DNA from: Astragalus membranaceus
Lineage: Eukaryota > Streptophyta > Magnoliopsida > Fabales > Fabaceae
DNA: 64,000 bases
Direction of reading: 5' to 3'
Assembly: GCA_039519185.1 (NCBI GenBank)
Contig: CM076847.1
Span: 78,591,100 to 78,655,099, forward strand
Shown: one piece after another, positions 10,093 to 21,339 of the stretch
Layout of the letters: each line of letters starts with the position of its first letter
How positions within the stretch are numbered: position 1 is the first letter of the stretch
Program-made: the position numbers and the translations under genes
Notes under the pieces: model-generated
The model's database searches: none
Told to the model about the DNA's origin: nothing
The model's input: only the letters and a program-made list of their open reading frames with translations

Positions 10093-12106
10093 GGACGTTC
10101 ATTCTTCATTTCAAAACAGACAGATTTTCACGAGATCAGAGAAAAAACACATTTTTCTCGAAATCTCTCACATTTTAGAAAAACTCTTCTACGCTTTATT
10201 TTTTCGCTCTATTCGTTCCGTTGGTCCGTCTGAGCTGATCTTCTGCAAGAGTTAGTTGGAGTTGCGTTCTTCAAGTGGTAGTATCTGCCTTCATCAGAGG
10301 TATTTCTGTCTTTATATTTGTTAATATTTAATCATTGTGATCCATGCCAAAATTGCCCTATGTGATTTAACTTAGTTATAGTGTCATTGTTGATGATGAA
10401 CCACATGATTCCCACTTATGCCTAGTGCATCATGTTCTGAGTGGTGAAGATGGTCTCAGATGATTCAACCCTTTTAGTTTATATGTTGTTTAAGTTGATG
10501 ATTGGCAATGTGATTCACACTTGTGCACTTGTGCACTTAATCTTAAGTGTGAGGATTGACCAAAGTGATTCAACGTTCTTTGATACTTTGGTCGCTAAAT
10601 AATTTGCTTGCTTATGCTGGCCAATGATCATGATTGAGGCAACTCTTTTTCTTGAGCTTACAGCGTCATCGTCTACTCTCATATAGAACATCATCAATAC
10701 TTAGATAGGCCCATTCCTTACATTGTATCTTCCACTAGATGTGCATTTAGATTCCCTTGCGTTTTGTAGAAATATTTGAGTATGGTTCTCACCTAGCATC
10801 TTCCACTAGATGTGCATTTAGGTTCAATCTCGCCTACTCTTGTATTTTGCTTAATGCCCAATTCAAGCTCCTTCCTTGCCTATCTATGTGTTGTGATCTA
10901 ATATGTGTAGTTTAGGCTTGATTTTTGTTTGCGAATTCAAATATTGTTGCTTAATGATTTGATTCCACTGATTGTGTTATGCTTGAATCCACCAATTCTT
11001 TATTACATTCATTGTTTTCATTTCTAAACGGCCGGGCACAAAAACGGTTACTAGTGGCAATCCATCGCAACCTTTGTTGGTTTGATTGTCATGAAAGCCT
11101 CAATTTCAAAAGACGTTTCAAAAAGATTTTCATTTTTAAGGCTCGTTAGAACTACGTCGCTTTGATTCCCATTTTGGGATACGTAGGAGCGAGTCACATT
11201 CTCGTCAAGCGCAACCATAAAAAGTTTAGCATTTGCATAACGAAAAGAAAGGAGTTATTTCCGTAACAAAAAAGAATCACTTTCGCAAACCAAGATCATT
11301 TTCAGAACAAAAACCTTTTTCCTTTCTAAAATCATTTTCAACCCATCGTCGCTAGTGGTTAATCAGAACCTTTGTTCATCTAGCCATTGGTGGCGATGTC
11401 TTTTTCCCCAAAGAACAACAAGCGATGATCACTCATAACCTTTGTTAGTTTGATCATTCGTGCCAATCAATCTCTTTCGAAGACCACTTTCAAAAGAGCA
11501 AATAAAAACGGGTTGCTACTAATAGTCAATCAGAACCTTTGTTCGTCTGACTAGTGGTATTGACTCTCATTTTCTAGAGTACTTAGCGGTGATTACCCAT
11601 AACCTTGGTTAGTTTAATCATTCACTAAATGCTCGTCCTATTTCGAAAACTCACTAAAAAAGATAAAAAAACAAAAACTTTTCAAAAAGACACAGAAGAA
11701 CTACGTAGCTTTGAGTTCTCCATCGCACCAGGAGATACGTAGGAGCGGGCCTTGTCCCGTCAAGCGTTTTTTCTAAAAAACCATTTTCCCCCCTTTTTCA
11801 TAATAAATAAAGATTTTCAATAAGAAGTAGAGAGGCAAAATTAAGTATTTTCAAGTCAACACACTAAAACCACACATTTAATTAAAGGTTCCCTCTCAGT
11901 AGAGAGGACGTGTGGGGTGCTAACACCTTCCCTGCGCGTAACCGACCCCCGAACCCTATTCTCTAGTTTCGCAAGACCAATCGCTTTCCAAAAAAGGTTT
12001 TCCTAATATTTTCCTTAATAAATATTGGTGGCGGCTTCATTGTCTTAGGAAAAGTTGTGAACGAAGAAGGTTCTCCCTCGGGGACTTTTTCGGGCGCAAC
12101 ACACTG

Positions 12107-15100
12107 CAGCTAGCTGATAGAACTCTTGCTTATCCAGAAGGAATCTTAGAAGATGTTCTAATAAAGGTAGACAAATTTGTATTTCCTGTTGATTTTGTAA
12201 TTTTGGATTTTGATGCAGATAAAGAAGTCCCCATCATACTGGGAAGGCCATTCTTGGCTACTGGAAGAACATTAATAGATGTGCAAAGAGGAGAATTGAT
12301 CATGAGGGTCAATGACCAAGAAGTCAAGTTCAACATCCTCAATGCTATGAAATTTCTAGGTCCCAACATTGAAGAGTGCTCATTTGTGTCTGCTATTGAC
12401 CAAGTAGTTCAGGATCACTTCCAGAAAAGCACAGATCATCTGAGGCAGTTACTGGACAGCACTGAAGATGCAGGATCTGATACAGAAGCTGCAGAAGAGG
12501 AGGAACAGACAGTTAAAGAAATTTGGGCTAAGAAATATGAATCTTTGGAGTAGGAGAATTCTGACATGAGAAAGGATCTCCCCTCCACTGAACGACCACC
12601 AACTCTGGAACTTAAGGAGTTGCCTTCACACCTCAAATATGCTTATCTGGGGGACAATAGTACTTTGCCTGTTATAATTGCTTCTGATCTTTCTGAACAG
12701 CAGGAGCAGGATCTGATTCAAACGCTGCAGCGGCATAAAAAGGCTATTGGATGGCAGATGTCAGATATCAAAGTTATCAGCCCAGCCATCTGTATGCACA
12801 GAATAGTGTTAGAGGAAGATTCTAAGAATTGTATTGAATGGCAGAGGAGGCTGAACCCAATTATGAAAGAGGTGGTGAAAAAGGAAATCATAAAGTAGCT
12901 GGATGCAGGTATTGTTTACCCCATATCTGACAGTGCATGGGTTAGTCCTGTGCAGTGCGTGCCAAAGAATGGAGGGGTAACAGTAATTGCTAATGAAATG
13001 AATGAGCTGCTCCCAACCAGAAAAATAACAGGCTGAAGAATATGCATGGATTACAGGAGGTTGAATAAAGCCACAAGAAAAGACCATTTCCCATTGCCTT
13101 TCATTGACCAGATGCTGGACAGGCTAGCAGGTAAAGAATTTTATTACTTTCTTGATGGTTATTCAGGTTATAACCAGATTGCAATACTGCCTGAAGATCA
13201 GCAGAAAACTACATTCACTTGTCCATATGGCACCTTTGCTTTTAGAAGGATGCCATTTGGCCTGTGTAATGCACCTGCCACTTTTCAAAGGTGTATGATG
13301 GCAATTTTCTCTGATTACATTGAACGATCCATGGAAGTTTTCATGGATGATTTCTCTGTGTTTGGAGAAACATTCCATCTGTGCCTATCCAACTTGGAAG
13401 AAATCTTGATTAGATGTGAAGAAACTAACCTTGTGCTGAACTGGGAGAAATGCCATTTTATGGTACAAGAATGTATAGTTTTGGGGCATAAGATATCCAA
13501 AAAGGGATTGGAAGTGGACAAGGCTAAAATAGAGGTCATTGAAAAGCTACCTCCTCCAACCAACATCAAAGGTATTAGAAGCTTTTTGGGGCATACTGGA
13601 TTCTATAGGAGGTTCATAAAATATTTTTCAAAATCTCCAAACCTCTATGTCAACTACTGCAGCATGATGTCCCATTCATATTTGATGATTAATGCATGTT
13701 AGCCTTTGATAAATTGAAGAAAGCTTTAATAACAACACCAGTTATTATAGCTCCTGACTGGAGTAAGCCTTTTGAGCTTATGTGTGATGCTAGTGACTTT
13801 GCCATTGGAGGTGTTCTTGGGCAAAGGTATGATAAACTTTTTCATTCTATATATTATGCTAGCAAAACACTTGTAGAGGCTCAACTGAATTACACAGTCA
13901 CTGAGAAAGAATTATTAACTGTAGTCTTTGCTTTTGATAAATTTAGATCATATTTGGTTGGCACAAAAGTAATTGTCTTTACAGACCATTAAGCCATCAA
14001 ATTCTTGATAACAAAGAAAGATGCAAAGCCTAAGCTAATTAGGTGGGTTCTCCTACTCCAAGAATTTGATTTAGAAATAAGGGATAAAAAAGGAGTGGAG
14101 AACCAAGTTGCTCATCATCTGTCTAGATTGGAAAGAGACATTGCAGGTACAGCAGGTGGGGAGATCAAAGAATACTTTCCAGATGAGCAGCTATTGGCAA
14201 TAACTGCTGAATCATCAACCGTTGTAGCGACTAGTGTAAAAACACTAGACGCTGTTGCGCCTGAACCTGCAACACCTTGGTATGGTGACATAGTGAATTT
14301 TCTGGTTAGCAAGGTGGTACCTGCTGAGATGATCTATCAGCAAAAGAGAAGGTTCTTCCACACAATGAAACAATACTATTGGCCTTCACTTTTTAAAAAT
14401 GCTCAAGACTTTGTAAAAAAATGTGATAGGTGCCAAAGAACAGGGAATATTTCAAACAAACATGAAATGCCTTTAACAAACATTCTAGAGGTTGAACTCT
14501 TTGATGTTTGGGGAATGGATTTCATGGGACCTTTTCCCCCTTCTCATGGAAACCTGTACATTTTGGTAACTGTAGACTATGTTTCAAAATGGGTAAAAGC
14601 TGTTGCTCTACCCAACAATGATGCAAGGTCTGTGAGTAAATTTTTATTGAAAAAAATTTTCACTCGTTTTGGAACTCCTAGAGCCATCATAAGTGATGAG
14701 GGATCTCAAACTAATTGAGACCCTATTGGCTAAATATGGAGTTAAGCATAAAATAGCAACTGCTTATCATCCACAAACTAGTGGTCAAACTGAATTGTCA
14801 AACAGAGAAATAAAAAGGATGCTGGAAAAAAATGGTAGGGCCTTCAAGAAAAGAATGGTCAATACATCTAGATGATGCATTATGGGCCTACAGAACAGCT
14901 TATAAAACACCTCTAGGGATGTCTCCCTATAGGTTGGTTTATGGGAAGTCCTGTCACCTACCAATTGAACTGCAACACAAGGCCCATTGGGCTCTAAAAA
15001 AACTCAACTTTGACTATAAAAAAGCAAGAGATGCTAGATTGTTGCAGCTAAATGAATTGGAAGAACTTAGGCATTTTGCCTATGAAAATGCAGCAATCTA

Positions 15101-15386
15101 TAAAGAAAAAACCAAAATGTGGCATGATCAAAAATTGATAAAAAGAGATCTCACTGAAGGAGGACAGGTATTGCTTTACAACTACAGGCTAAGATTGTTT
15201 CCTGGGAAGTTAAAATCTAGGTGGTCAGGCCCTTTCCAATTGATAAAAATATACAGCCATGGAGCTGTGGACCTCTATGATAAAGCAACCAACACTACTT
15301 TCAAAGTGAATGGCCAAAGAATTAAACAATATTTTGGTGAAAATGTGGTAAGAAACAAGACCACAGTTGAGCTTAAAGATCTCTAA
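12107..15386 (+). pseudogene. Athila-like pol (PR-RT-RNase H-integrase), broken
   Basis: The protease C-terminal half continues at 12107 (IILGRPFLATG at about 12233). Reverse transcriptase runs from about 12600 to 13640, with LPFIDQMLDRLAG and the catalytic FMDDFSVFG at about 13342. RNase H follows (CDASDFAIGGVLGQ near 13786; FTDH at 13978). Integrase has a CDRCQ zinc-binding half and the DDE-core segment WGMDFMGPFPPS, with SDEG further on. Breaks: TAG at 12551-12553, TAG at 12896-12898, frame changes near 13030 and 13690, TAA at 13990-13992, and a frame change at about 14700. Sequence expected between RNase H and the integrase CXXC, including the two zinc-finger His, seems deleted near 14280-14340. 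It cannot make an active polyprotein. Confidence 0.88.
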
Positions 15387-15901
15387 ATTAAAAGAGAAAG
15401 TCTGGCTGCAGACTTTTAAAGCAAGCGCTCTTGGGAGGCACCCCAAGGATTTTAATAAATTTTCTGTTTGGTTGTGTTTATTCTTTTTTGCAGGAAATCA
15501 AGTTTAGCGCTGCATCGGTTGCTAGTCACAAAGGCGCTGTAGCGGTTGTTGTTAAACCAGGGCTGGGTGTGGTCAAACAAAAAAATAAAAATCTTGCTTA
15601 GGGTGAGCTGGCACTGTTGCCCTTATCCCTAGCCCGACCTGCACGTGCACCTACTGACCTGCACTTGTCCAATCACAACAGTTTCTTTTCTCTCTCCGAC
15701 TTCACCTACAACGGTCACTTTAATTTTTACAACTCCCCACGCAACTATTTCTTCTTTCTCTCTCTCTCTTTGCTCTCTGAAACTGCTCTAGCCGTTACCA
15801 CTCACCATTCATAACCTCCATCACTTCTTCTTCCTTCGTTCCAACGCACACCCCAACATTTCCCAACAGCCATAAACATATACGCAAAGCTTCAAACAAA
15901 A

Positions 15902-16579
15902 ATGACCAAAAAGCAAGCTGCTCTAAAAAGATCTGGAATGCGAAACCAGAACCATCCAACCCCCAGCCCAAAGAAACCAATAACCCCACCTGCCAAAGCT
16001 AATCCACCATCAACCCCCACCCCCATCCCTGAACCAACCAAGCTAACACCCCAGAAATCACCTACCAAACAAGCCACAGCAAAGCAACCTGAACAACAAC
16101 AGCCCATAAGCCAAGAAGCCCAAACTGTGCAGCCCAAGAAAGTTTATCAATCATACCACAAAGAAAGAAGAAACCCAGGAGTCAAACTGGCTGAGCACCC
16201 ATAAGAAGGTGTTCAGACAGTAGATGTTGCAGCAACTATGCCTGCAGTATCTACTGACACAGTGCCTGAGACAATTCTGACTGAGGATGAAACTGAGAAG
16301 ACCTTTGAGGAGGAGGCAGCTGAGGAGTTAGTGCACCTGAAGGATGGAAAAGAAGCAGTACAGGAAGTCAGAGAGCAAGAAGAAAACCAAGCAGAAAAAG
16401 TGGAAGGAGTGCAAGGATCAGGCGCTACAGCGGCAGCAGTGGAAAAAGGAAATGCTACAACAACGCCTCCAACCGCTGTAGCGGCAGAGAAGACTACTCC
16501 CCCTCCCCCAAAGAAGAAAAAGACAGCTAGAGCAGCCCCAGCCCCTTCAAGAGCCAGTAAGAGACTCAAGAAGGCCTAA
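15902..16579 (+). pseudogene. Post-pol ORF, Pro/Lys- and Glu-rich, one stop
   Basis: One frame is open for 225 codons except for a single TAA at 16202-16204, probably a decayed CAA. The first ~100 residues are basic and proline-rich (TPSPKKPITPP, STPTPIPEP). The next ~80 are acidic and probably helical (EDETEKTFEEEAAEEL). The end is basic with a nuclear-localisation-like PPPPKKKKTARAA and SKRLKKA tail. No transmembrane segment or signal peptide is seen, so it does not look like the env-like ORF described for some Athila elements. It lies between integrase and the polypurine tract and is better preserved than pol. Two CGCTRYAGCG palindromes (16423, 16474) lie within it. Confidence 0.55.
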
Positions 16580-17096
16580 AAAGGCAAGACTTGTTGGCTT
16601 TTCATGCCGGTTATGCTCTTTGTATTTTGTTTTCTGTTTAAAGGCCCCTCCCTTTTGTTATATGTCAAGCAGTGAGGACACTGCCAAATTTTAATTCTGG
16701 GGGAGGACCTTATGGTTATTAAATAATGTTTTGAATTAAGTACAATCATGTGTTTTTAAATATTAAGTATAATTAATTATAATTATGCCATGTTTTGCAT
16801 GTTTTGCATGTCTTGTATGTTTTGTATGCTTGAATAGGAAATATGATTAGCTGCATGTTTTAAATTTTTTAGTAACAAAAGCTGAAGTCATGTAGCCAAA
16901 CTAAATGATAATTGAGAATTTTTGAGTAGGGCAGCCTTGTGTAAACAATGAAATGGTTTTATTGCTGCTTTTACACAAAAAAATCCAAGCTTAGTGAAGA
17001 ACCTAGTTAGCTAAGGGTAATCTGAGGTTAAAGTTAGTCTTGGGTAACCAAGGGATAGTCAAGTTTTCATTAAAAATTGAGAGTTGTTTTTAAAGC

Positions 17097-17110
17097 TAAG
17101 TTTGGGGGTG
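17097..17110 (+). other. Internal polypurine-tract copy
   Basis: TAAGTTTGGGGGTG is identical to the true polypurine tract at 17727-17740, but lies 630 bp upstream inside the 3' non-coding region. Confidence 0.6.
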
Positions 17111-17726
17111 CATCGGTTATGTTAAGGCTAGGAACAAAAGATGATAAGTTGGTCATTGCAAAATAAAACAAAAATGTGCAAATGGTCTTGTAAAAAGTTG
17201 CAAAATATCGGAAATAAATTGCTGAGCTGTTCCAAAAAGCATGAAAAGAAAATGCAAATAAGGAGCTCAGTAATGAAGATAACATCTACTTTTGATCATC
17301 AAAACTCAGCGCTACAGCGTCTAAACGCTGCAGTGTTTGATCACCAAGCCAAAATCTTATGTGTTGACCAATAATCTGAAAAATGCCTAATCAAAGCCCT
17401 TTGCCGTGCTTTGAATCCCCTCAAATCTTGTGTGAAATTGTCATTCCACTCTTCTTTTTGAAAAAATTCTTTGCCTAACCCAAAAGAAACCCACTCTTCC
17501 TAAAACCTTAGAGAAATTCTGAAATTAGCTAGGAACTGAGTTAAGCTTTGATGTCACACACTGACAGCTGAGCTGTAATGATTCTATTTAAATTATGAAC
17601 CACAATGGTGTGTGAAAATGATAAAAATTGGCTTATGCATAAATTCTGTTTAATTTAAAAGCTGCAGCTAGTTAAATGATTAGTTTGTCTTATTCAAGTG
17701 TCATTACTTGGGGACAAGCAATGGTT

Positions 17727-17740
17727 TAAGTTTGGGGGTG
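17727..17740 (+). other. Polypurine tract of the Athila-like element
   Basis: TAAGTTTGGGGGTG directly abuts the right LTR start (TGATAAC at 17741), the position for plus-strand priming. Confidence 0.85.
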
Positions 17741-19202
17741 TGATAACTCTATTTCATATAGGTTATTTATGCTCTTAATACTTAAGTCAAGCTCACTTCT
17801 CAAGTAATTCTAGTACTTAAATATGTGAATATATGAATATTAGAGTAAATACAGGTTATAATTCAATTCCCTAAACCTTGGGCATAATCAATGCCTTTGT
17901 GAATATGTTTGATGTTTTGCTTTAGCGCTGCAGCGGTATGCTATCAAGGAGATGCTACAGCGTTATATGGCGGCTGACCATTGAGATATTTGTGTGACCA
18001 CTTGAGGATATGATGAGTCATCACCCTTATCTCCTCTTCTCAGCTGGATATTTTGACTTCTAAGTGGATACTAAATTACACTTGGCGCCTCCTAAATGGA
18101 ACCCATGTGATAGTTGGTGAACTCCATCATTAGCACTTTTTGTAAAGTAACTTAAGGATAATATCTAGGTTTTATAATCATAATTTAATATTATTATTTT
18201 ATTAATACTTGGTTAGTTTAGATTAGAATAGAATGCTTCATAAGGTAGTAACATACGTAAATAGAGAGTAACTTGGAAGAAGAACCACTAGTGACATAGT
18301 AACTTTTCTCCATTGTTATTCCACTCTTAAGCTTTTATTTTTAGGATAGTTTTCTAGTCTTCATTCAAGGTGTTGCTCACGCCTCAACTTCATCCTTCGT
18401 ATGCTACTTGGGATCATTGGAGTGTATCTTTTGCAACCACTCTTCTCTTGTCTTCTTACGGTAATACACACTCTCTAGTTGTTTTATGTTGATGGAGCTT
18501 GTGAAGAGCTAACTTTGTTATAGTTGGATTGTTCTTGGTGTGTAATGAACCTTGAGTAACTTTTGTATAATATTATGATGTTTGTGTTTTATTCCTTGTG
18601 TCATAATGCTTTCAATCTTGGTTTGGGAATGATGAACTAAAACAAGGTAACTTTGTGGGTACAGACATGGTTCACAAAGAGAACTCAAGGAATGATATGA
18701 ATGAAAACCCTTTAAAGACATTTAAAGGAAGTACTACTTAACTCTAGACATAGGGGAGTAATAGTTCATAAGGCAAATGTTGTAAGAGCTTAATATACAG
18801 GGGTAAAACTTATTTAGAGCCTAGACATAGGAGTCTTGTAACATAACCCTGACGATAGTGACTGAAAGGCACGCCACCAAGGCGCAACAGCGTCTACGGA
18901 TTCTGAAGCGCTACAGCGCTTAACGCTACAGCGTCTAAATATTATTTGAACATTACTCTTGGGAATTTACACAACTACTGAGCTATCCAACTCACCTTTA
19001 AATACTTCAAATTAATATTGTTTTATCACAGCTTATCATGTTTACAACTCCTTACTTTTATTTGTTACTCAACTCTTTTCACTAAGCTTCTAATCACTTA
19101 AACTTCTTAGATTAATTCCAATCCCTGTGGCAACGAACTTTACATATCATTATATTACTTGTTGCGATTGTGTATACTTGCACATCTACTCTTTGCACAA
19201 CA
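17741..19202 (+). repeat. Right LTR of the Athila-like element
   Basis: 1462 bp, TGATAACTC...GCACAACA, followed by the target duplication TAAAT at 19203-19207. Compared with the left LTR it has one extra palindrome (18924-18933) beside the one at 18909. Confidence 0.93.
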
Positions 19203-19288
19203 TAAATATACAACTTGATTTGTATTATATAATGTTTTCATAAACCGTCGCTAAATATTATGCTATGTTTTGTGGTTATGCAAAACAG

Positions 19289-19766
19289 GAGAAACATGTT
19301 GAGACATTGTTTGAGCCGACTCAGGGGAGCTGGAACCCTGAGTCACTTGGTCCAATGTCTCCTGAGATCATGGCTTTGGCAAACCGCAATTGGGAGAAGT
19401 TGGTAGGGGGTGTACAAGAAACGTATGTATGGTACGGGGCCCTTGGCTCCAAATTTGAGATTTGAGGATGATCAGTTTGACATCAGCGGACCCTCCTCTA
19501 GTAGTCGACCTCCTCGTCCTTCACGTGAGACAGAGCAGCTCAGGCAGCAGATGGAGGAGATGTGTGCTTAGCACCAGCAACAGATACATGAGATGCATGC
19601 TCAGCATCAGCAGGAGCAGCAGAAGCAGAGTCGGACTATGAAAGATATGCAGATAGACTTCTTTAGGTTTGCACGTCAGCAAGAGAAGCTGTTAAAGTAC
19701 TATAAGAGCATGAAGCCAGATGCCTCTGAGTCTGAGGAGTCCGAGTTTGATGATGGCTCGTTTTAG
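19289..19766 (+). pseudogene. CACTA Transposase_24-type gene, 3' exon(s)
   Basis: A CAAAACAG acceptor precedes 19289. The reading EKHVETLFEPTQGSW continues in phase from the exon ending at 5635. A frame change is needed near 19430 (possibly a short intron starting GTATGT). The following frame has SSSSRPPRPSRETEQL and a Gln/His-rich coiled coil (EMHAQHQQEQQKQ). It is broken by a TAG at about 19569, then ends in an acidic tail ESEESEFDDGSF with TAG at 19764-19766. The coiled coil and acidic tail are usual for this family. The damage indicates a decayed accessory gene. Confidence 0.6.
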
Positions 19767-20074
19767 TATTATGTTGTTATTTGTTGGTTTGGACATGTCT
19801 AGAATTTGGATTGTTATTGCTGGTTTGAAGTTGTTTAGGATTTGGATATTTGGTATTGTTGGTTAGTTTGGATGAATTTTATTTGAGTACTCAAAATTTT
19901 GGATATTTGGTATTGTTGGTTAGTTTTTATATATTTAGTACTAGTTTGGATTTTATTTGAGTATTCTCAAAATTGTGCTGCATTTGATATATATAGCTAT
20001 TAAAAGAAAAAAAGTAGGTTTTCAAAGTTGGACACGTGGCATAAAATAAAGCAGTTTTTTTATAAAAAAATTAA

Positions 20075-20325
20075 ATTAGCGACGGATTAGCCCTCACTAA
20101 AATCCCTCGCTACTTAGCGACGGATTTTCCCTCACTAAAATCCGTCGCTAATTAGCGAGGGAAAATCCGTCGCTAAAATCCGTCGCTAATTTAAAAAAAT
20201 TCCGTCGCTAAATATTAGCGACGCCCTTTTTAGCGACGGAAAAATTCCGTCGCTAATTCCCTCGCTAAGCCACTTTAGCGACGAATTTTTGAGGTTTAGA
20301 GACGGAAATTTCCGTCGCCTATCTT
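20075..20325. repeat. CACTA right subterminal repeat array
   Basis: About a dozen AGCGACGGA/TCCGTCGCTAA copies in alternating orientation mirror 4505-4810. Confidence 0.85.
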
Positions 20326-20344
20326 ACTCTTTTTTGTAGTGAGA

Positions 20345-21050
20345 TTTACCAGTTAATTGTATTTTTAATCTATAATCAAGTAAGTAATTTCAAAATAAAT
20401 AAATTCATAGATCAAATTTATAATATGATTATAGGCCGTTGAAAATTCAAGTATGAGTGGTTAGTCTCACATTGACTAAGAATTAGTTAAATGAATGATA
20501 TATACGAGAGGTGCCTAATGTAAAGTTTTGGGTGGAGATGTGTTTGTCCAAGTCTCTTGGTGGTCCTAGTCATTAGCTCATTGTTGTTGTCGGTGCTCCC
20601 CTAGACTCCCCAATAGTCAAAGTCGATGGTAAAGATTACTAGCTCTTTGTATCAAAAGTCTATCTAGCAAAGTGGAGGCTAGGTGGCGTATCCCATTTAT
20701 GAAAGTGAGCCAACGTCAGTGCAAGTGTATGTGGATGAAAAAGCTTCTGCTTGAGGGGGAGAAAACTAAATGAGCGAATGAACTCACACTTGACGGGGAT
20801 TGTTTGAGTATCAAGTGTGATTAACAAGTCCCACATTGGATGAAAATATGGATGTTGGGCAATATATAAGTGAAGAGACTAATACACCTAATGTCTTAGG
20901 TTTTTAGTTGAGAGAGGTGGTGTCAAATCAACTTATAAGTTAGCTATTGGCTCAATGTGGAGATCTCGCCAGTGTTTTAGACTCCTCAATATAGGTTGGT
21001 GTTGAATTTTGGGGACAAAATATTGTCGAGATTGCACTATTTGGGTGAAG
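20345..21050. other. Non-coding spacer
   Basis: No gene was recognised. Repetitive wording such as AAGTCCCACATTGGATGAAAATATGG (about 20826) resembles legume dispersed repeats, but no termini could be fixed. Confidence 0.4.
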
Positions 21051-21236
21051 GAGAAATGATAGCATCACACTTTTTTGAACACACTCTTTTATATTGGTTG
21101 AAATTCATATGGATTTCATCAAATTTACATGAGACCTACTTGATTTTGTAATTCGACCAATAAGAGTGTGTGTTGGGAATGAGTGTTAGAAAGTCAGTCG
21201 TTGGCTACGTGTAGCACTCTTTAACACTCATTTCTC
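21051..21236. mobile_element. MITE-like inverted repeat
   Basis: The termini GAGAAATGATAGC and GCACTC...CATTTCTC are complementary. Inner arms include ACACTCTTTTATATTGGTTG and CCAATAAGAGTGTGTGTT. A relic of the same family lies at about 23950-24050 (ATTCAACCAATAAAAGAGAC). The target duplication is not clear. Confidence 0.5.
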
Positions 21237-21339
21237 AATACAAACAGTCTTCTGTGTGAGTTTCAACTGGCAAATGCCGAAATTGTTAGACTGGATATTA
21301 TGTCCAGAGTTCGAACCATGAGACCTCACAGTTGTGTGT

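Larger units (their letters stand above)
9327..12101 (+). mobile_element. Solo LTR of a Tat/Ogre-like Ty3 element
   Basis: It starts TGTCATACCCCAATTTTGTC, ends CGGGCGCAACA, and is flanked by the 5-bp repeat CACTG (9322-9326 and 12102-12106). There is no internal region, so it is a solo LTR left by LTR-LTR recombination. A TATA box lies at 10085-10092, preceded by a palindrome array (9671-10050). The 3' half holds two 'AACTACGT...ATACGTAGGAGC' blocks (about 11150 and 11697) and the CCTTCCCTGCGCGTAACCGA segment shared with the LTRs at 42700 and 49190. It splits the protease of the host Athila-like element. Confidence 0.9.
5642..19202 (+). mobile_element. Athila-like Ty3 LTR retrotransposon (degenerate)
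   Basis: A 13.6-kb element with near-identical LTRs (5642-7093, 17741-19202), a 5-bp TSD (TAAAT), a primer-binding site of tRNA-Asp type and a polypurine tract at 17727-17740. The order is gag, protease, reverse transcriptase, RNase H, integrase, then an extra ORF and a long 3' non-coding region. Gag and integrase wording (e.g. QFGGAPQEDPYLHL, WGMDFMGPFPPS) fits the Athila lineage. A solo LTR of another family (9327-12101) interrupts the protease. Stops and frameshifts break every domain, so it is not autonomous. Confidence 0.9.
4485..20341 (+). mobile_element. CACTA (En/Spm) transposon, nested host of an LTR element
   Basis: The element starts CACTACAATAAAA (4485) and ends TTTTTTGTAGTG (20341), which are complementary CACTA termini. 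It is flanked by the 3-bp duplication AGA (4482-4484 and 20342-20344). Both ends carry dense subterminal repeats of AGCGACGGATT/AATCCGTCGCTA in both orientations (about 4505-4810 and 20075-20325), the expected transposase-binding arrays. Without the 13.6-kb retrotransposon inside, the element is about 2.3 kb. It carries only a Transposase_24-type gene and no TNPD-like catalytic transposase, so it is probably non-autonomous. Confidence 0.92.

Noticed and set aside
15892..16569. Long antisense ORFs in the post-pol region
   Set aside because: Gly/Ala/Val-rich shadows of the Pro/Lys/Glu-rich plus-strand ORF.
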